A DNA stretch of 33,111 nt from an uncultured Alphaproteobacteria bacterium. Lineage in GTDB: Bacteria > Pseudomonadota > Alphaproteobacteria > MPNO01 > UBA830. The stretch spans positions 1 through 33,111 of the forward strand of contig CAJWUK010000007.1 of assembly GCA_913047365.1 (NCBI GenBank). The letters are read 5' to 3'. The translations under genes and the position numbers were made by a program. Positions 17,292 to 26,484 of this stretch are shown piece after piece (position 1 is the first letter of the stretch; the number at the start of each line of letters is the position of its first letter). The notes below the pieces were generated by a model that saw only the letters and a program-made list of their open reading frames with translations, was not told the DNA's origin and did not search any database.

Positions 17292-18178
17292 CTCAGACCG
17301 AATTTATTGGCGCGGCTAAGGACAGATGGGCGCGGCTGCCGGCGAACCTGCGCTCCATTCTGTTCGTGTCCGCGGGCGCCATCCTCCTGACCGTGATGGC
17401 GGTGTTCGTCAAAATCCTGGGCGAGCGCATGTCCGCGGCGCAACTGATGTTCTGCCGCGCGCTGGCTGGATTTCTGATCTTCGCGCCATGGCTGCTGGCG
17501 ACCGGCGGGTTTGATGTGATCCGGACCCAACGCCCGTTGATGCATTTGCAGCGGGGTTTCTGGGGGGCTTGTGGAAATTTTTGTTTTTTTTATGCCATCA
17601 CCCACCTGGTGCTGGCTGATGCGATGTCGCTGCAGTTTTCACGTCCCCTATTCATGATTCTGCTGGCATTCCTGTTTCTGGGGGAGGTCGCGGGCAGGGG
17701 ACGCATCGCCGTTACAATTATAGGTTTCGTTGGCATCCTGATCATGCTGCGACCGTTCGGCGGCGGGTTCGATCCGGACGGTATCGTTGCGGTTGCTGGC
17801 GCGGTGTTCGGCGGCATGGTGGTAATCTGCATCAAGAAGCTGGGCACTACAGAACCCACCCGGCGGATCATTTTCTACTACGCCCTCTACATGATGCTGT
17901 TTTCGGCCATTCCGGCGGCTTTCTTCTGGACCGACCCCACCTGGGGTGAGGTTTGGGTGCTTGTCTTAATCGGGTTTCTCGGCATTGTCGGGCAGTCCTG
18001 TATTACCCACGGTTTCACCTTAGGTGAGGCAACGATCACCGTGCCGTTTGATTATATGCGGATCGTCTATTCGGCAATTTTCGGGATCCTACTGTTCGCG
18101 GAAATTCCAAGTTGGTGGAGCGTCGCCGGCGCGGCACTGATCGTCGGCAGCAATCTGTATCTGATCCGGCGGGGATAG
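17288..18178 (+). CDS. EamA/DMT superfamily transporter (second copy)
   Basis: ANLRSILFVSAGAILLTVMAVFVKILGERM..., SRPLFMILLAFLFLGE, GFVGILIMLRPFGG, KLGTTEPTRRIIFYY; apparent TTG start overlapping upstream TGA. Confidence 0.87.
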   Translation: MTQTEFIGAAKDRWARLPANLRSILFVSAGAILLTVMAVFVKILGERMSAAQLMFCRALAGFLIFAPWLLATGGFDVIRTQRPLMHLQRGFWGACGNFCFFYAITHLVLADAMSLQFSRPLFMILLAFLFLGEVAGRGRIAVTIIGFVGILIMLRPFGGGFDPDGIVAVAGAVFGGMVVICIKKLGTTEPTRRIIFYYALYMMLFSAIPAAFFWTDPTWGEVWVLVLIGFLGIVGQSCITHGFTLGEATITVPFDYMRIVYSAIFGILLFAEIPSWWSVAGAALIVGSNLYLIRRG

Positions 18179-18266
18179 GCGTCGGAGAATTTTACAAATT
18201 TCGACTGGATTGCGCTGGCATATCCTCCCACTTGATCCACGCATCACGCCGCGCGACATTCCCTAT

Positions 18267-19370
18267 ATGGCATCGGTAAGAAAATTCACTCGCAATAAGC
18301 TGGCCATCGGGCTGTTCGGGTCGAACTGCGATGGAGGTCTCGCCTGTTCCACCTTTCCGGAGCGTTGGGAAGCAAGCTGGGAAAACTGCCGCGACCTGGC
18401 AGTCCGGGCAGACGGTGCCGGCCTCGACTTCATGCTGCCGCTGGGGCGTTGGATCGGCTATGGCGGCGACACCAACCACAACGGATCCAATTTTGAGACG
18501 ATTGCCTGGGCCTGCGGCATCCTCGCGGCGACGCGCAACATAATGGCGTTCGGCACCGTGCATGTGACCGCGCATTCACCCGCAGTGGCGGCGAAGCAGA
18601 TGGTGACGGCGGATCACATCGGCGGCGGCAGGTTCGGACTCAACATCGTGTGCGGCTGGTACCAGAAGGAATTCGACATGCTAGGCGTGGACCTGGACGA
18701 GCATGAACGCCGCTACGACCTAGGTCAGGAATGGATAGATCTGGTGACGCGTATCTGGTCTGAAGACGAACCATTCGATTTTAACGGCGAATTTTTCCAG
18801 ACGAGAGGAACGGTTCTGGGTCCGAAGCCAGTAAACCGCGAACGGCCCATGCTGGCCTGTGCGGGTACGTCCGGCCGTGGTCGTGAATTCGCCGTAAAAA
18901 ACGCCGATATGCTTTTCCACACCTTCTACGATTTCGACAAGTTTCGTGAAGATTGCTCCAGCCTGCGCCAGGCAGGGCGGGATATCGGCCGTGATGTGGG
19001 CCTCTTCACGAATATCGGAATTGTCTGCCGCCCGACGCGTAAGGAAGCGGAGGAATACCATCACTATTACGCGGTCGAACACGCGGATACGGAAGCGTGC
19101 CGCATCATGATGGTCGAACGCGGCATAGATACGGATCAGATTTCAGAGGAAGACCGCCGCGGGTTCCATCTTCGTGCCGCGACGGCCAACGGTGCAACCC
19201 CCGTGGTTGGCGACCCCGACAGCGTGGCCGAGCAGTTGATGCAGATGTCCGACGCCGGGTGCGACGCCGTTGCGGTGGGTTTGCCGAATTACTTGAACGA
19301 TCTGCCCATCCTGGTGGAAGAGGTGTTGCCGCGTCTGGCATCGGAGGGCTACCGTACGACGGTCAGTTGA
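18267..19370 (+). CDS. LLM class flavin-dependent monooxygenase (RutA/DszA-like)
   Basis: NKLAIGLFGSNCDGGLACSTFPERW..., GLDFMLPLGRWIGYGGDTNHNG, ATRNIMAFGTVHVTAHSPAVAAKQMVTADHIGGGRFGLNIVCGW. ATG 18267 preferred. Confidence 0.88.
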   Translation: MASVRKFTRNKLAIGLFGSNCDGGLACSTFPERWEASWENCRDLAVRADGAGLDFMLPLGRWIGYGGDTNHNGSNFETIAWACGILAATRNIMAFGTVHVTAHSPAVAAKQMVTADHIGGGRFGLNIVCGWYQKEFDMLGVDLDEHERRYDLGQEWIDLVTRIWSEDEPFDFNGEFFQTRGTVLGPKPVNRERPMLACAGTSGRGREFAVKNADMLFHTFYDFDKFREDCSSLRQAGRDIGRDVGLFTNIGIVCRPTRKEAEEYHHYYAVEHADTEACRIMMVERGIDTDQISEEDRRGFHLRAATANGATPVVGDPDSVAEQLMQMSDAGCDAVAVGLPNYLNDLPILVEEVLPRLASEGYRTTVS

Positions 19371-19690
19371 TCGTCAGATCAGCGTGCAAGCGTTCAACGA
19401 TGTAGGTGACAAATGCCCGCACTTTGCGGGATGTTCGCCGTAATTCTGATTGTTCCAGGTATAGGATGAATTAATGCGAAGGTGCTGCCATGTCGGGTAG
19501 GAATTCAGTCTGCTCAATAATTCCGTTGCCGTTGGTGGCCGGCGCGATTGCGTCTCCGCCGGAACAAACCAGCCAGCCTGTTCCGGGACCACCGGTTTAG
19601 GACGCCCAACCGAAACCGTCTACATCGCCAATCCGGATGAGATCGAACGGCGCAGTGCTCGCCGACGCGGAAAGAACGGTGGCCGCAGAA
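19363..19690 (-). pseudogene. LysR-family regulator effector-domain remnant
   Basis: Reverse strand, broken frames: FDLIRIGDVDGFGW; SGGDAIAPATNGNGIIEQTEFLPDMAAP; FILYLEQSELRRTSRKVRAFVTYIVERLHADL. These match, in order, LysR effector-domain landmarks (DLxIRIG, NDGDALxxAAxxGxGIxxLPxFL, xLSPKVRAFVDFLVERL). Confidence 0.7.
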
Positions 19691-19933
19691 ACGGTTGAGA
19701 GGAACTTGAGGACTTTATTCCTGATTCGACCCACCAAAACGCGTAGATTTGACTTATTGCCGAAAAGTTGGGCGAGAATTGTGTCTAAATAATTCTTCCA
19801 ATAATATCAATTGCTTGTATGGCTGCGTGAAATCATGCAGGACGAAATTATAAATTTGACGGGCGTCTGGATGAAGGATTCGCAGGAAAACTGCTAAAAG
19901 GGTCCCGACATTACGATTGCCGGGAACGGTATT

Positions 19934-20956
19934 ATGCCCAACAGACTGGCAGCCTTCGGGATTACCTTCGCTATAGCTGCCCTGATGACCTATGTTCTGG
20001 TTACGGGCCGCGATCTGCTGATCCCATTCGCGGTTTCGGTGATGATCTGGTACGTCATCAATGCTCTGGCCCGGATGTTCGAAAAATATGTCAAATCCCC
20101 CGGCTGGCTGTCTCTCACCCTCTCTATCTGCAGTTTTCTGATAATGCTTGGTCTGATCGTGGAACTGATTAGCGGCAACATTGCCGCCGTCCGCGAAGCC
20201 GCGCCCGACTATCAGGCGAACCTTGGGCGCTTGATCGAGAGCCTTGCGAAACATGCTGGTATGCAGGAGATACCGACCATCGCACAGGTGATCGACCAGG
20301 TGAACGTTCGCGCCCTTATCGGAAGTGTGGCGTCCGCAGTTGCCAACGTCGCCGGCAATGCAGGCCTGATTTTGATTTATGTCATCTTTCTGTTGGCCGA
20401 ACAGCGGACGTTCAAGCGCAAGATCGAGGCGCTGTTTTCCGATGAGGACCGGAGGGGAGAAGTTTACTCGATCCTGTCCGACATTCAGCAGCGCATCCAG
20501 ACCTATGTTTCAGTGAAAACATTTCTCAGCCTCGTCACCGCAATTATGAGCTATATTGTTCTGGTCGCGGTGGGGCTGGATTTGGCCGGTTTCTGGGCCT
20601 TCGTCATCTTTCTGTTGGCTTTTATTCCAACAATCGGATCACTGCTGGGTGTCGTTTTCCCCGCGCTTATGGCAATCCTGCAATTCGGGACGATGGGCCC
20701 CTTTATCATCATCGCTGTCGGTCTCGGAGCGGCCCAGTTTGTCATTGGAAACGTCCTTGAACCGCGGATGATGGGAAAATCGCTAAACCTTTCCTCGCTT
20801 GTTGTGATTATTTCGCTTGCTGTCTGGGGTTCAATCTGGGGTGTCACCGGCATGTTTCTGTCGGTCCCCATCACGGTGATCATGATGATAGTTCTAGCCG
20901 AATTTCAGCAAACAAGGCCGATAGCCATCCTTCTCAGCGCCGACGGCAAAATCTGA
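19934..20956 (+). CDS. AI-2E family transporter (PerM/YdiK-like)
   Basis: DLLIPFAVSVMIWYVINAL..., SVKTFLSLVTAIMSYIVLVAVGLDLAGFWAFVIFLLAFIPTIGSLLGVVFP, GNVLEPRMMGKSLNLSSLVVIISLAVWGSIWGVTGMFLSVPI. Confidence 0.93.
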   Translation: MPNRLAAFGITFAIAALMTYVLVTGRDLLIPFAVSVMIWYVINALARMFEKYVKSPGWLSLTLSICSFLIMLGLIVELISGNIAAVREAAPDYQANLGRLIESLAKHAGMQEIPTIAQVIDQVNVRALIGSVASAVANVAGNAGLILIYVIFLLAEQRTFKRKIEALFSDEDRRGEVYSILSDIQQRIQTYVSVKTFLSLVTAIMSYIVLVAVGLDLAGFWAFVIFLLAFIPTIGSLLGVVFPALMAILQFGTMGPFIIIAVGLGAAQFVIGNVLEPRMMGKSLNLSSLVVIISLAVWGSIWGVTGMFLSVPITVIMMIVLAEFQQTRPIAILLSADGKI

Positions 20957-21114
20957 CTCATCACAGACTATCGAGGGGCGTGGCGAAAATCATTTGTCCG
21001 CATTAAATGCTGTTCGGCACGAACCGGCTGGAAAACGACCGCGTGTTCCATGCGCCGGCCCGAAGGGCGCCGCCGCCCAAAACTGTTCAGGCGAGTTAAT
21101 GAAAAAAACCGCGA

Positions 21115-22503
21115 TCAGCCCAGATAGCCGATCGTCTGCCACCAAAGAAATAGCAGCGGCAGCATCAAGACCCACGCCAGCGCCCACATAGCGAGGATCA
21201 TCTTCGCCATGTTGCCGCTCGAAATGCCGCCCAGGTGGGCTGCGAGTATGAACGGCGGGAACTGGTAGGCAAACATCGACATCGCCCAGCTTAGCGGTTG
21301 CATCATCAGAACCGTTCCCAGCGGCCAGCCGGTTGCTGCGGAGATGTCGGTTGCCAAGGTCGTCATAATCGCGGGCTGCCCTGGAACGGTGGTGAACAGG
21401 CTGATCACCATGCTGACGCCGCTGACGGTTGCGAAATTCCGGAAATCCTCCCCTTTAGTCAGGGGTACAGCATCGAACAGAAAGGCACTTATGTGATCGC
21501 CGAGACCGGCCTTGGCGACCACGGCGCCCATGCCGATCACGCCAGCAACGAAAAACCAGGGGGCATATGAAACCCTGCCGACCATAATGGAGGACGGCAC
21601 AGTGCCGACGCGCGGCAGCATGCAGACAGCCGCAGCGCCGAGCGCGACCCAGGCCGGCGATATGCCGTGAATGAAGTCCGTCATCCAGAGGCCCAGTGCA
21701 GCCACCAGTACAATGATCAGCCGCGTTTGTTGGATGGAAGCTTCCGATGCCTCAATATCGGAGGGGGCGTCGCTGACCTTTGCGGGGAAAAGTACTCGGC
21801 ACATGACCGGGATGCCCAGAATGGAAATAAGCCCGATAACGGGAAAGTTGGCGACCAGATATTCGGCAAAGGTGATCCGGATTCCGTGGATGCTCTCCAC
21901 TGAGCCGACCCAGGCCACATTGGGTACTGCCGCCGGCAGCACCGCCAGGCTGGGATATACCGACCCCCCGCAAACGGCGAGGGCGAGACCGGCGCGGCCG
22001 GGGCTTCCGATTTCGAATCCGACGCGGTCGGCCATGGCCATGAATATGGGCATCATGATAACGATGCGGCCTGTGTTGGAGGGAATGATAAAGCAGAGGA
22101 CGGCGCCGACCACGGTGATGCCGCTGAGGATACCAAAATAGCTGCGGGGAAAAATTCTCAGCAGCGCGCGGGCCAGCGTTTTCCCGAACCCGGTTTCCTG
22201 CACCGCCGTGCCGATTATTAATCCGCCGAATATTATCCAGACGGCGGCCGAATGAAATCCGGAAAAGACGACCGGCGCACCCGTGCCCGTGAACGCCATG
22301 GCGAGGAAGAAAAAAATGATCGCGGTGAAATATTCCGGGAACACCCCACTTGCCCAAAGTGACACGGCAATCACCACCACAGAGGCGATCCGCATCATTT
22401 CCGGCATGGCCCCCGTGGGCGGCGGCTGAAACCAAAGCCATATACCCAGCAGCAGCCCACCGACGGCCACGGCATGAGATAATAGGGAGAAGGGGGATTT
22501 CAT
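21115..22503 (-). CDS. SLC13/DASS family permease
   Basis: Multi-spanning 462 aa from ATG at 22503 (MKSPFSLLSHAVAVGG...): FFFLAMAFTGTGAPVVFSGFHSAAVWIIFGGLIIGTAVQETGFGKTLA, IIPSNTGRIVIMMPIFMAMA. The longer ORF start at 22851 overlaps the divergent gene and is unlikely. Confidence 0.82.
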   Translation of the reverse strand: MKSPFSLLSHAVAVGGLLLGIWLWFQPPPTGAMPEMMRIASVVVIAVSLWASGVFPEYFTAIIFFFLAMAFTGTGAPVVFSGFHSAAVWIIFGGLIIGTAVQETGFGKTLARALLRIFPRSYFGILSGITVVGAVLCFIIPSNTGRIVIMMPIFMAMADRVGFEIGSPGRAGLALAVCGGSVYPSLAVLPAAVPNVAWVGSVESIHGIRITFAEYLVANFPVIGLISILGIPVMCRVLFPAKVSDAPSDIEASEASIQQTRLIIVLVAALGLWMTDFIHGISPAWVALGAAAVCMLPRVGTVPSSIMVGRVSYAPWFFVAGVIGMGAVVAKAGLGDHISAFLFDAVPLTKGEDFRNFATVSGVSMVISLFTTVPGQPAIMTTLATDISAATGWPLGTVLMMQPLSWAMSMFAYQFPPFILAAHLGGISSGNMAKMILAMWALAWVLMLPLLFLWWQTIGYLG

Positions 22504-22622
22504 TTCACGAAACTGCGCAGACCCCGGTGGCCTGTCAATGAGGCGGATCGCCATCGGGATTTGCCGACATTGCGCTGTTGCGGTGTGCGCGCTATGCCCA
22601 ACGACGTGAAGGGGCAGGAGAA

Positions 22623-24224
22623 ATGAACAACGCCGAATTGATCGTCCAGATTCTGAAACGGGCCGGCACCACGCATGGTTTTGGCATTCCCAGCGGCAAT
22701 GTGTTGCCGCTGATGGACGCCATGCGAAAACACGATCTGCCCTTTGTACTGACCGCGCATGAAGGGTCTGCCGGGTTTGCGGCCGATGTGATGGGCCGGA
22801 TGACCGGCGCGCCCGGATTTGCCCTCGCGACACTGGGGCCGGGGGCGACAAACCTAGCCACCGGCGTGGGCGATGCCTGGCTCGACAGGTCGCCGATGAT
22901 CGCTGTCACCTGCAACCTGAATACGGATCAGCTCGGGCGCCGAATCCAGATGTATATCGACCATCACCAGCTTTTTGCGCCCATTACTAAGGCAACGCTG
23001 CCTTTGCGCGAAGGAACGGTGGCTGAAACGGTCGCCGAAGCAATCCGTCTTTCGTTGTCCGAACCCATGGGGCCCGTGCATCTGGATCTTCCTGAAAACG
23101 TGGCGGTTGCGCCCGCGACCGAGGAAATTCCTGACCTGGCGGCGCCCTCCCGGTTTGCGCGGCCGGATGGGGCAGAAATCGCGGCAGGGCTTGAGATCCT
23201 CGCTGCGGCCAAAAAACCCGTCGCGGTTCTGGGCTCCAACGCCATGCGAGTAATTGATCCAGATCTTGTCCGCGCTTTGATTGACCGCCACGCCCTGCCA
23301 TTCGCCACCACGACCATGGCCAAGGGCTTGATCGACGAAGATCATCCGTTTTCCGTCGGCTGCATTGAACGCGGCAAACGGCAGATGCAGCGGGATTTCC
23401 TGCGCAGCGCCGATCTGATCGTCGGGATCGGCTACGATACCATCGAGGTCGAATACGAGGCCTGGATCCGCGCCACGCCCCTGCTACAGATTGATATCGA
23501 AAAGGTCGATGCGGCGGCATCGGTGGATGTGCGGGCGGAGGTGACCGGCGACCTAGATGCATCCCTCGGCGCTTTCGTTAATGCCGGCCCTATCTCCAAC
23601 GACTGGACGGACTTGGATATTGCTGCTCACCGGACGGCCTATCAGGCGGCGCTGCGGCCCGACGTCGAGACGTTCGCGCCCCATCATGCTATCGATATTG
23701 TGCGTGACGTGTTGCCGGCGGACGGCATTCTGACCTTCGATGTCGGCGCCCACACGCATCAGATCGCGGGCCAGTGGACGGCACATGCTCCGAAACAGTT
23801 TCATATCACCAATGGCTGGTCGTCGATGGGGTTCGGTCTGCCATCCGCCATCGCCGCCAAGCTAGCGCGGCCGGATTTGCCCGTTGTGTGTATCCTGGGT
23901 GACGGGTGTTTTCAGATGACCTGCGGCGAACTGGCCACGGCCAAACGCCTGGGAATCTGCCTGCCCGTCGTCGTGCTGGACGACCGCTGGCTCGGCCTGA
24001 TCCGGGTCAAGCAGGAACGCCGCCAGTTTCCGATTTACGGTACGGCGCTACAGGAAGAGGAATACCGTGATCCGCCGGAACATTATTTCGGGGTGACAGC
24101 TATCGGCGCCCGCGACGGAGATGCCCTACGGGCCGCATTGACCGATGCATTGGGGGCTTCCGGGCCGACGGTGATCGAGGCGGTGGTCGATGCCGGGCAC
24201 TATTCCGACACGGTCTTTGACTGA
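22623..24224 (+). CDS. thiamine pyrophosphate-binding enzyme, acetolactate synthase-like (second copy)
   Basis: IVQILKRAGTTHGFGIPSGNVLPLMDAMR...TAHEGSAGFAADVMGRMTGAPGFALATLGPGATN...ILGDGCFQMTCGELATAKRLG; ATG at 22623. Confidence 0.9.
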   Translation: MNNAELIVQILKRAGTTHGFGIPSGNVLPLMDAMRKHDLPFVLTAHEGSAGFAADVMGRMTGAPGFALATLGPGATNLATGVGDAWLDRSPMIAVTCNLNTDQLGRRIQMYIDHHQLFAPITKATLPLREGTVAETVAEAIRLSLSEPMGPVHLDLPENVAVAPATEEIPDLAAPSRFARPDGAEIAAGLEILAAAKKPVAVLGSNAMRVIDPDLVRALIDRHALPFATTTMAKGLIDEDHPFSVGCIERGKRQMQRDFLRSADLIVGIGYDTIEVEYEAWIRATPLLQIDIEKVDAAASVDVRAEVTGDLDASLGAFVNAGPISNDWTDLDIAAHRTAYQAALRPDVETFAPHHAIDIVRDVLPADGILTFDVGAHTHQIAGQWTAHAPKQFHITNGWSSMGFGLPSAIAAKLARPDLPVVCILGDGCFQMTCGELATAKRLGICLPVVVLDDRWLGLIRVKQERRQFPIYGTALQEEEYRDPPEHYFGVTAIGARDGDALRAALTDALGASGPTVIEAVVDAGHYSDTVFD

Positions 24225-24274
24225 ACGCGGCACAGGTTTAAAATCCGCATAAAGATATACGGAAAGGAAAGTAA

Positions 24275-24781
24275 ATGGCCTATACGCTTGAACAACTTTC
24301 TGCCGACTGCCGCGCCGCCATGGATGTCGATGCGGGGCCCGCCGGCCGCGAGCAAGTCCGCGATTTCGTGTCGAAGGCCTGCAAGGACGACGATTTCGTC
24401 GCGACCCATCTTGGCCCCGACAACACTACGCCCCGGCAGGTGATCTACGAGGATGACAAGCACGGATTCTGCATTCTTGCGCATGTCTATGAAGGCGCGA
24501 AGGGATCCAATCCCCACGATCACGGAACAAGTTGGGCGATTTATGCCCAGGCTGACGGCGTCACAACTATGACCGACTGGGAAAAATTAGAGCCGCCCAC
24601 GGCTGGGGAGCCCGGCAAGGTGCGTAAGGTCAAGGATTACGACATGAACCGCGGCGACGCGTATCTCTATAACGAGGGCGACCTGCATTCCCCATCCCGT
24701 GCCTCAACAACCCGCTTGATCCGAGTTGAAGGACAAAATCTCACCGGCGTAAAGCGCGATACCTACACGGCGGTGGAATGA
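24275..24781 (+). CDS. cupin-fold protein, cysteine-dioxygenase-like
   Basis: Cupin motif GSNPHDHGTSWAIYAQADGVTTMTDW followed by GDAYLYNEGDLHSP. Confidence 0.7.
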   Translation: MAYTLEQLSADCRAAMDVDAGPAGREQVRDFVSKACKDDDFVATHLGPDNTTPRQVIYEDDKHGFCILAHVYEGAKGSNPHDHGTSWAIYAQADGVTTMTDWEKLEPPTAGEPGKVRKVKDYDMNRGDAYLYNEGDLHSPSRASTTRLIRVEGQNLTGVKRDTYTAVE

Positions 24782-24810
24782 GTCGGAGAGTCGTATAGGC
24801 CGCCACCAAT

Positions 24811-24840
24811 CGTCAGGCCGGCGAAAGCGGGAGTCCATGG
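24811..24840. repeat. single arm of dispersed palindromic repeat (cgtcaggccggcgaaagcgggagtccatgg)
   Basis: Resembles the CGTCAT-CCGGCGAAAGCCGG-ATCC type arm also present at 11746-11803 and 29486-29562. Confidence 0.4.
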
Positions 24841-24912
24841 GCATTGGTCAACACAAAAAATTGTCGTGAATTCTCGGATAAGGTCCGAGGTGACAACCCC
24901 GTTTGCCGATGA

Positions 24913-25151
24913 TCAATACTCGAATGGCAGGCCCGAGTATTGTTCTGACGCAGCCCCTATCACGTTTTCCGCCTCGTCGATGATCTGGCTGCCGCCGGCG
25001 TCACGGGCCTCGTGAAGATCTTCTGTGATCGCCGTCTGACTACTGGCGGTCATTTACCGACGGTTCTGTTTCCAAATATTGATCAGCCCTGACGGCCTGC
25101 CGCCGATGATGGCAACCTCTGTCTTGTTAATGTTTTCGACCAGATATTTCG
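24913..25151 (-). pseudogene. 4-hydroxybenzoate 3-monooxygenase (PobA) remnant with internal deletion and stop
   Basis: One reverse frame reads ENINKTEVAIIGGRPSGLINIWKQNRR*MTASSQTAITEDLHEARDAGGSQIIDEAENVIGAAS... This parallels PobA TQVAIIGAGPSGL and YGQTEVTxDLxEAREAxGxxxxYEAENV. Confidence 0.7.
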
Positions 25152-25161
25152 GGGGAGTTGC

Positions 25162-26001
25162 CTAGCTTGCGGCTTCCAGCGCTATCAGACCCATGCCCGT
25201 GGTCATGGGGGCGTAATAGTGACGGTGTACCTGTCTGACCGGGCCTTCGATGGCGCCACGCATGGTTAGCCACATGATCAGCTCGACCGCCTCGGCGCCC
25301 GCTTCTTCCATGATCTGTTGATGGGTCATTGCCGTGAGAGCCGCCGGATCGGACTCGATCTTGTCGAGAAAATCGTTATCGAATTGGGAATTCAGGTAGC
25401 CGAACCGCGCGCCGTTCAACTGGTGGGACATACCGCCGGTGCCCAAGATAACGACTTTCCTATCTTTGCCGTAGCTTTCAGCAGCCCGGCGAATTGCCTG
25501 GCCCAGCTTCCAGCAACGCGCGGCCGTCGGCAGCGGATGCTGGATAACGTTGACCGCTACCGGCACCACTTGGACAGGCCAGCCGTCATCGTGGTCCCAG
25601 CACAGATGCATGGGGACCATAAATCCGTGCTCTACTTCCATTTCCTGGCACACGGTGATGTCGAATTCGTCGTAAACCAAAGAGTTGCAGAGGTGCCAGG
25701 AGAAGTCTGCATCTCCCGGAAAATCGGGTAGGGGGCGGCGTCCCCAACCTTCGTCGCCGACCGGATAGGTCTCGGCCGCGCCCACGGCGAAGGTCGGATA
25801 TTTGTCGAAAAAGAAATCACATCCATGATCGTTATAGACCACGATGGCGATGTCAGGCTGGATCTCTTTCAGCCATTCCTTAACCGGACCGTACCCGTCG
25901 AACAGGGGTTTCCAATCCGGTTCTTCCTGACGGCCCTGGTCGTAGGCGACCCCGATGGACGGAACGTGGGAGGTGCCGATACCGGCAACAATTTTTGCCA
26001 T
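25162..26001 (-). CDS. ligB: protocatechuate 4,5-dioxygenase beta subunit-like extradiol dioxygenase (LigB type)
   Basis: MAKIVAGIGTSHVPSIGVAYDQG, VVYNDHGCDFFFDKYPTFAVGAAETY, VILGTGGMSHQLNGARFGYLN. Confidence 0.88.
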   Translation of the reverse strand: MAKIVAGIGTSHVPSIGVAYDQGRQEEPDWKPLFDGYGPVKEWLKEIQPDIAIVVYNDHGCDFFFDKYPTFAVGAAETYPVGDEGWGRRPLPDFPGDADFSWHLCNSLVYDEFDITVCQEMEVEHGFMVPMHLCWDHDDGWPVQVVPVAVNVIQHPLPTAARCWKLGQAIRRAAESYGKDRKVVILGTGGMSHQLNGARFGYLNSQFDNDFLDKIESDPAALTAMTHQQIMEEAGAEAVELIMWLTMRGAIEGPVRQVHRHYYAPMTTGMGLIALEAAS

Positions 26002-26014
26002 ATTTGCTTTCCTC

Positions 26015-26377
26015 CTACCGCGCGCCCGAGGCGTTCCGGGTGTCGAGAAATTGCTCGTATGTCTGTCCGCGCTGGTGCGCGCCGATCTGATAAAGGCCTT
26101 GGCCTATGACCGCGCCTATTTTCATGATCATGTATATGTTGCCGCCATACTCATCCATGATCGCTCGCCAGTCGCGATCGCGGATAAGCTGCTTCTCGAC
26201 CTCGGTTAGGTCCGACGCAGCCAGGAATGCTTCTTCGTTTTCCTTAAAGGCATCCCGGTTTTGCGGTTTGCAGAGCGACATCGCGAATTTGTTCAGCCGG
26301 TACCCGCGGCGGGTTTCTTCGTCTGTGAAGACCTTGGTGTTTGCTATTGGACGGGATTTATCGACTTGTTCTGCCAT
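26015..26377 (-). CDS. ligA: protocatechuate 4,5-dioxygenase alpha subunit-like (LigA type)
   Basis: FTDEETRRGYRLNKFAMSLCKPQNRDAFKENEEAFLAASDLTEVEKQLIRDRDW; adjacent to ligB. Confidence 0.88.
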   Translation of the reverse strand: MAEQVDKSRPIANTKVFTDEETRRGYRLNKFAMSLCKPQNRDAFKENEEAFLAASDLTEVEKQLIRDRDWRAIMDEYGGNIYMIMKIGAVIGQGLYQIGAHQRGQTYEQFLDTRNASGAR

Positions 26378-26484
26378 GGGGTTATACCTTACTCCGTATC
26401 AATTGATATTATGAAGAATGTTCACAGAATCCACAAGATTCACTGTCCATGACCGATCAAAGAACAAAAATTTTTCGTTCTTCA

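Noticed and set aside
10739-19502. Shared 13-mer catgtcgggtagg at about 10739 and 19490
   Set aside because: Flanks do not match; most likely chance similarity.
22504-22851. 5' extension of the SLC13 permease ORF (to 22851)
   Set aside because: Overlaps the divergent ThDP gene and has low-quality Arg/Ser-rich sequence; the membrane protein starts well at 22503.
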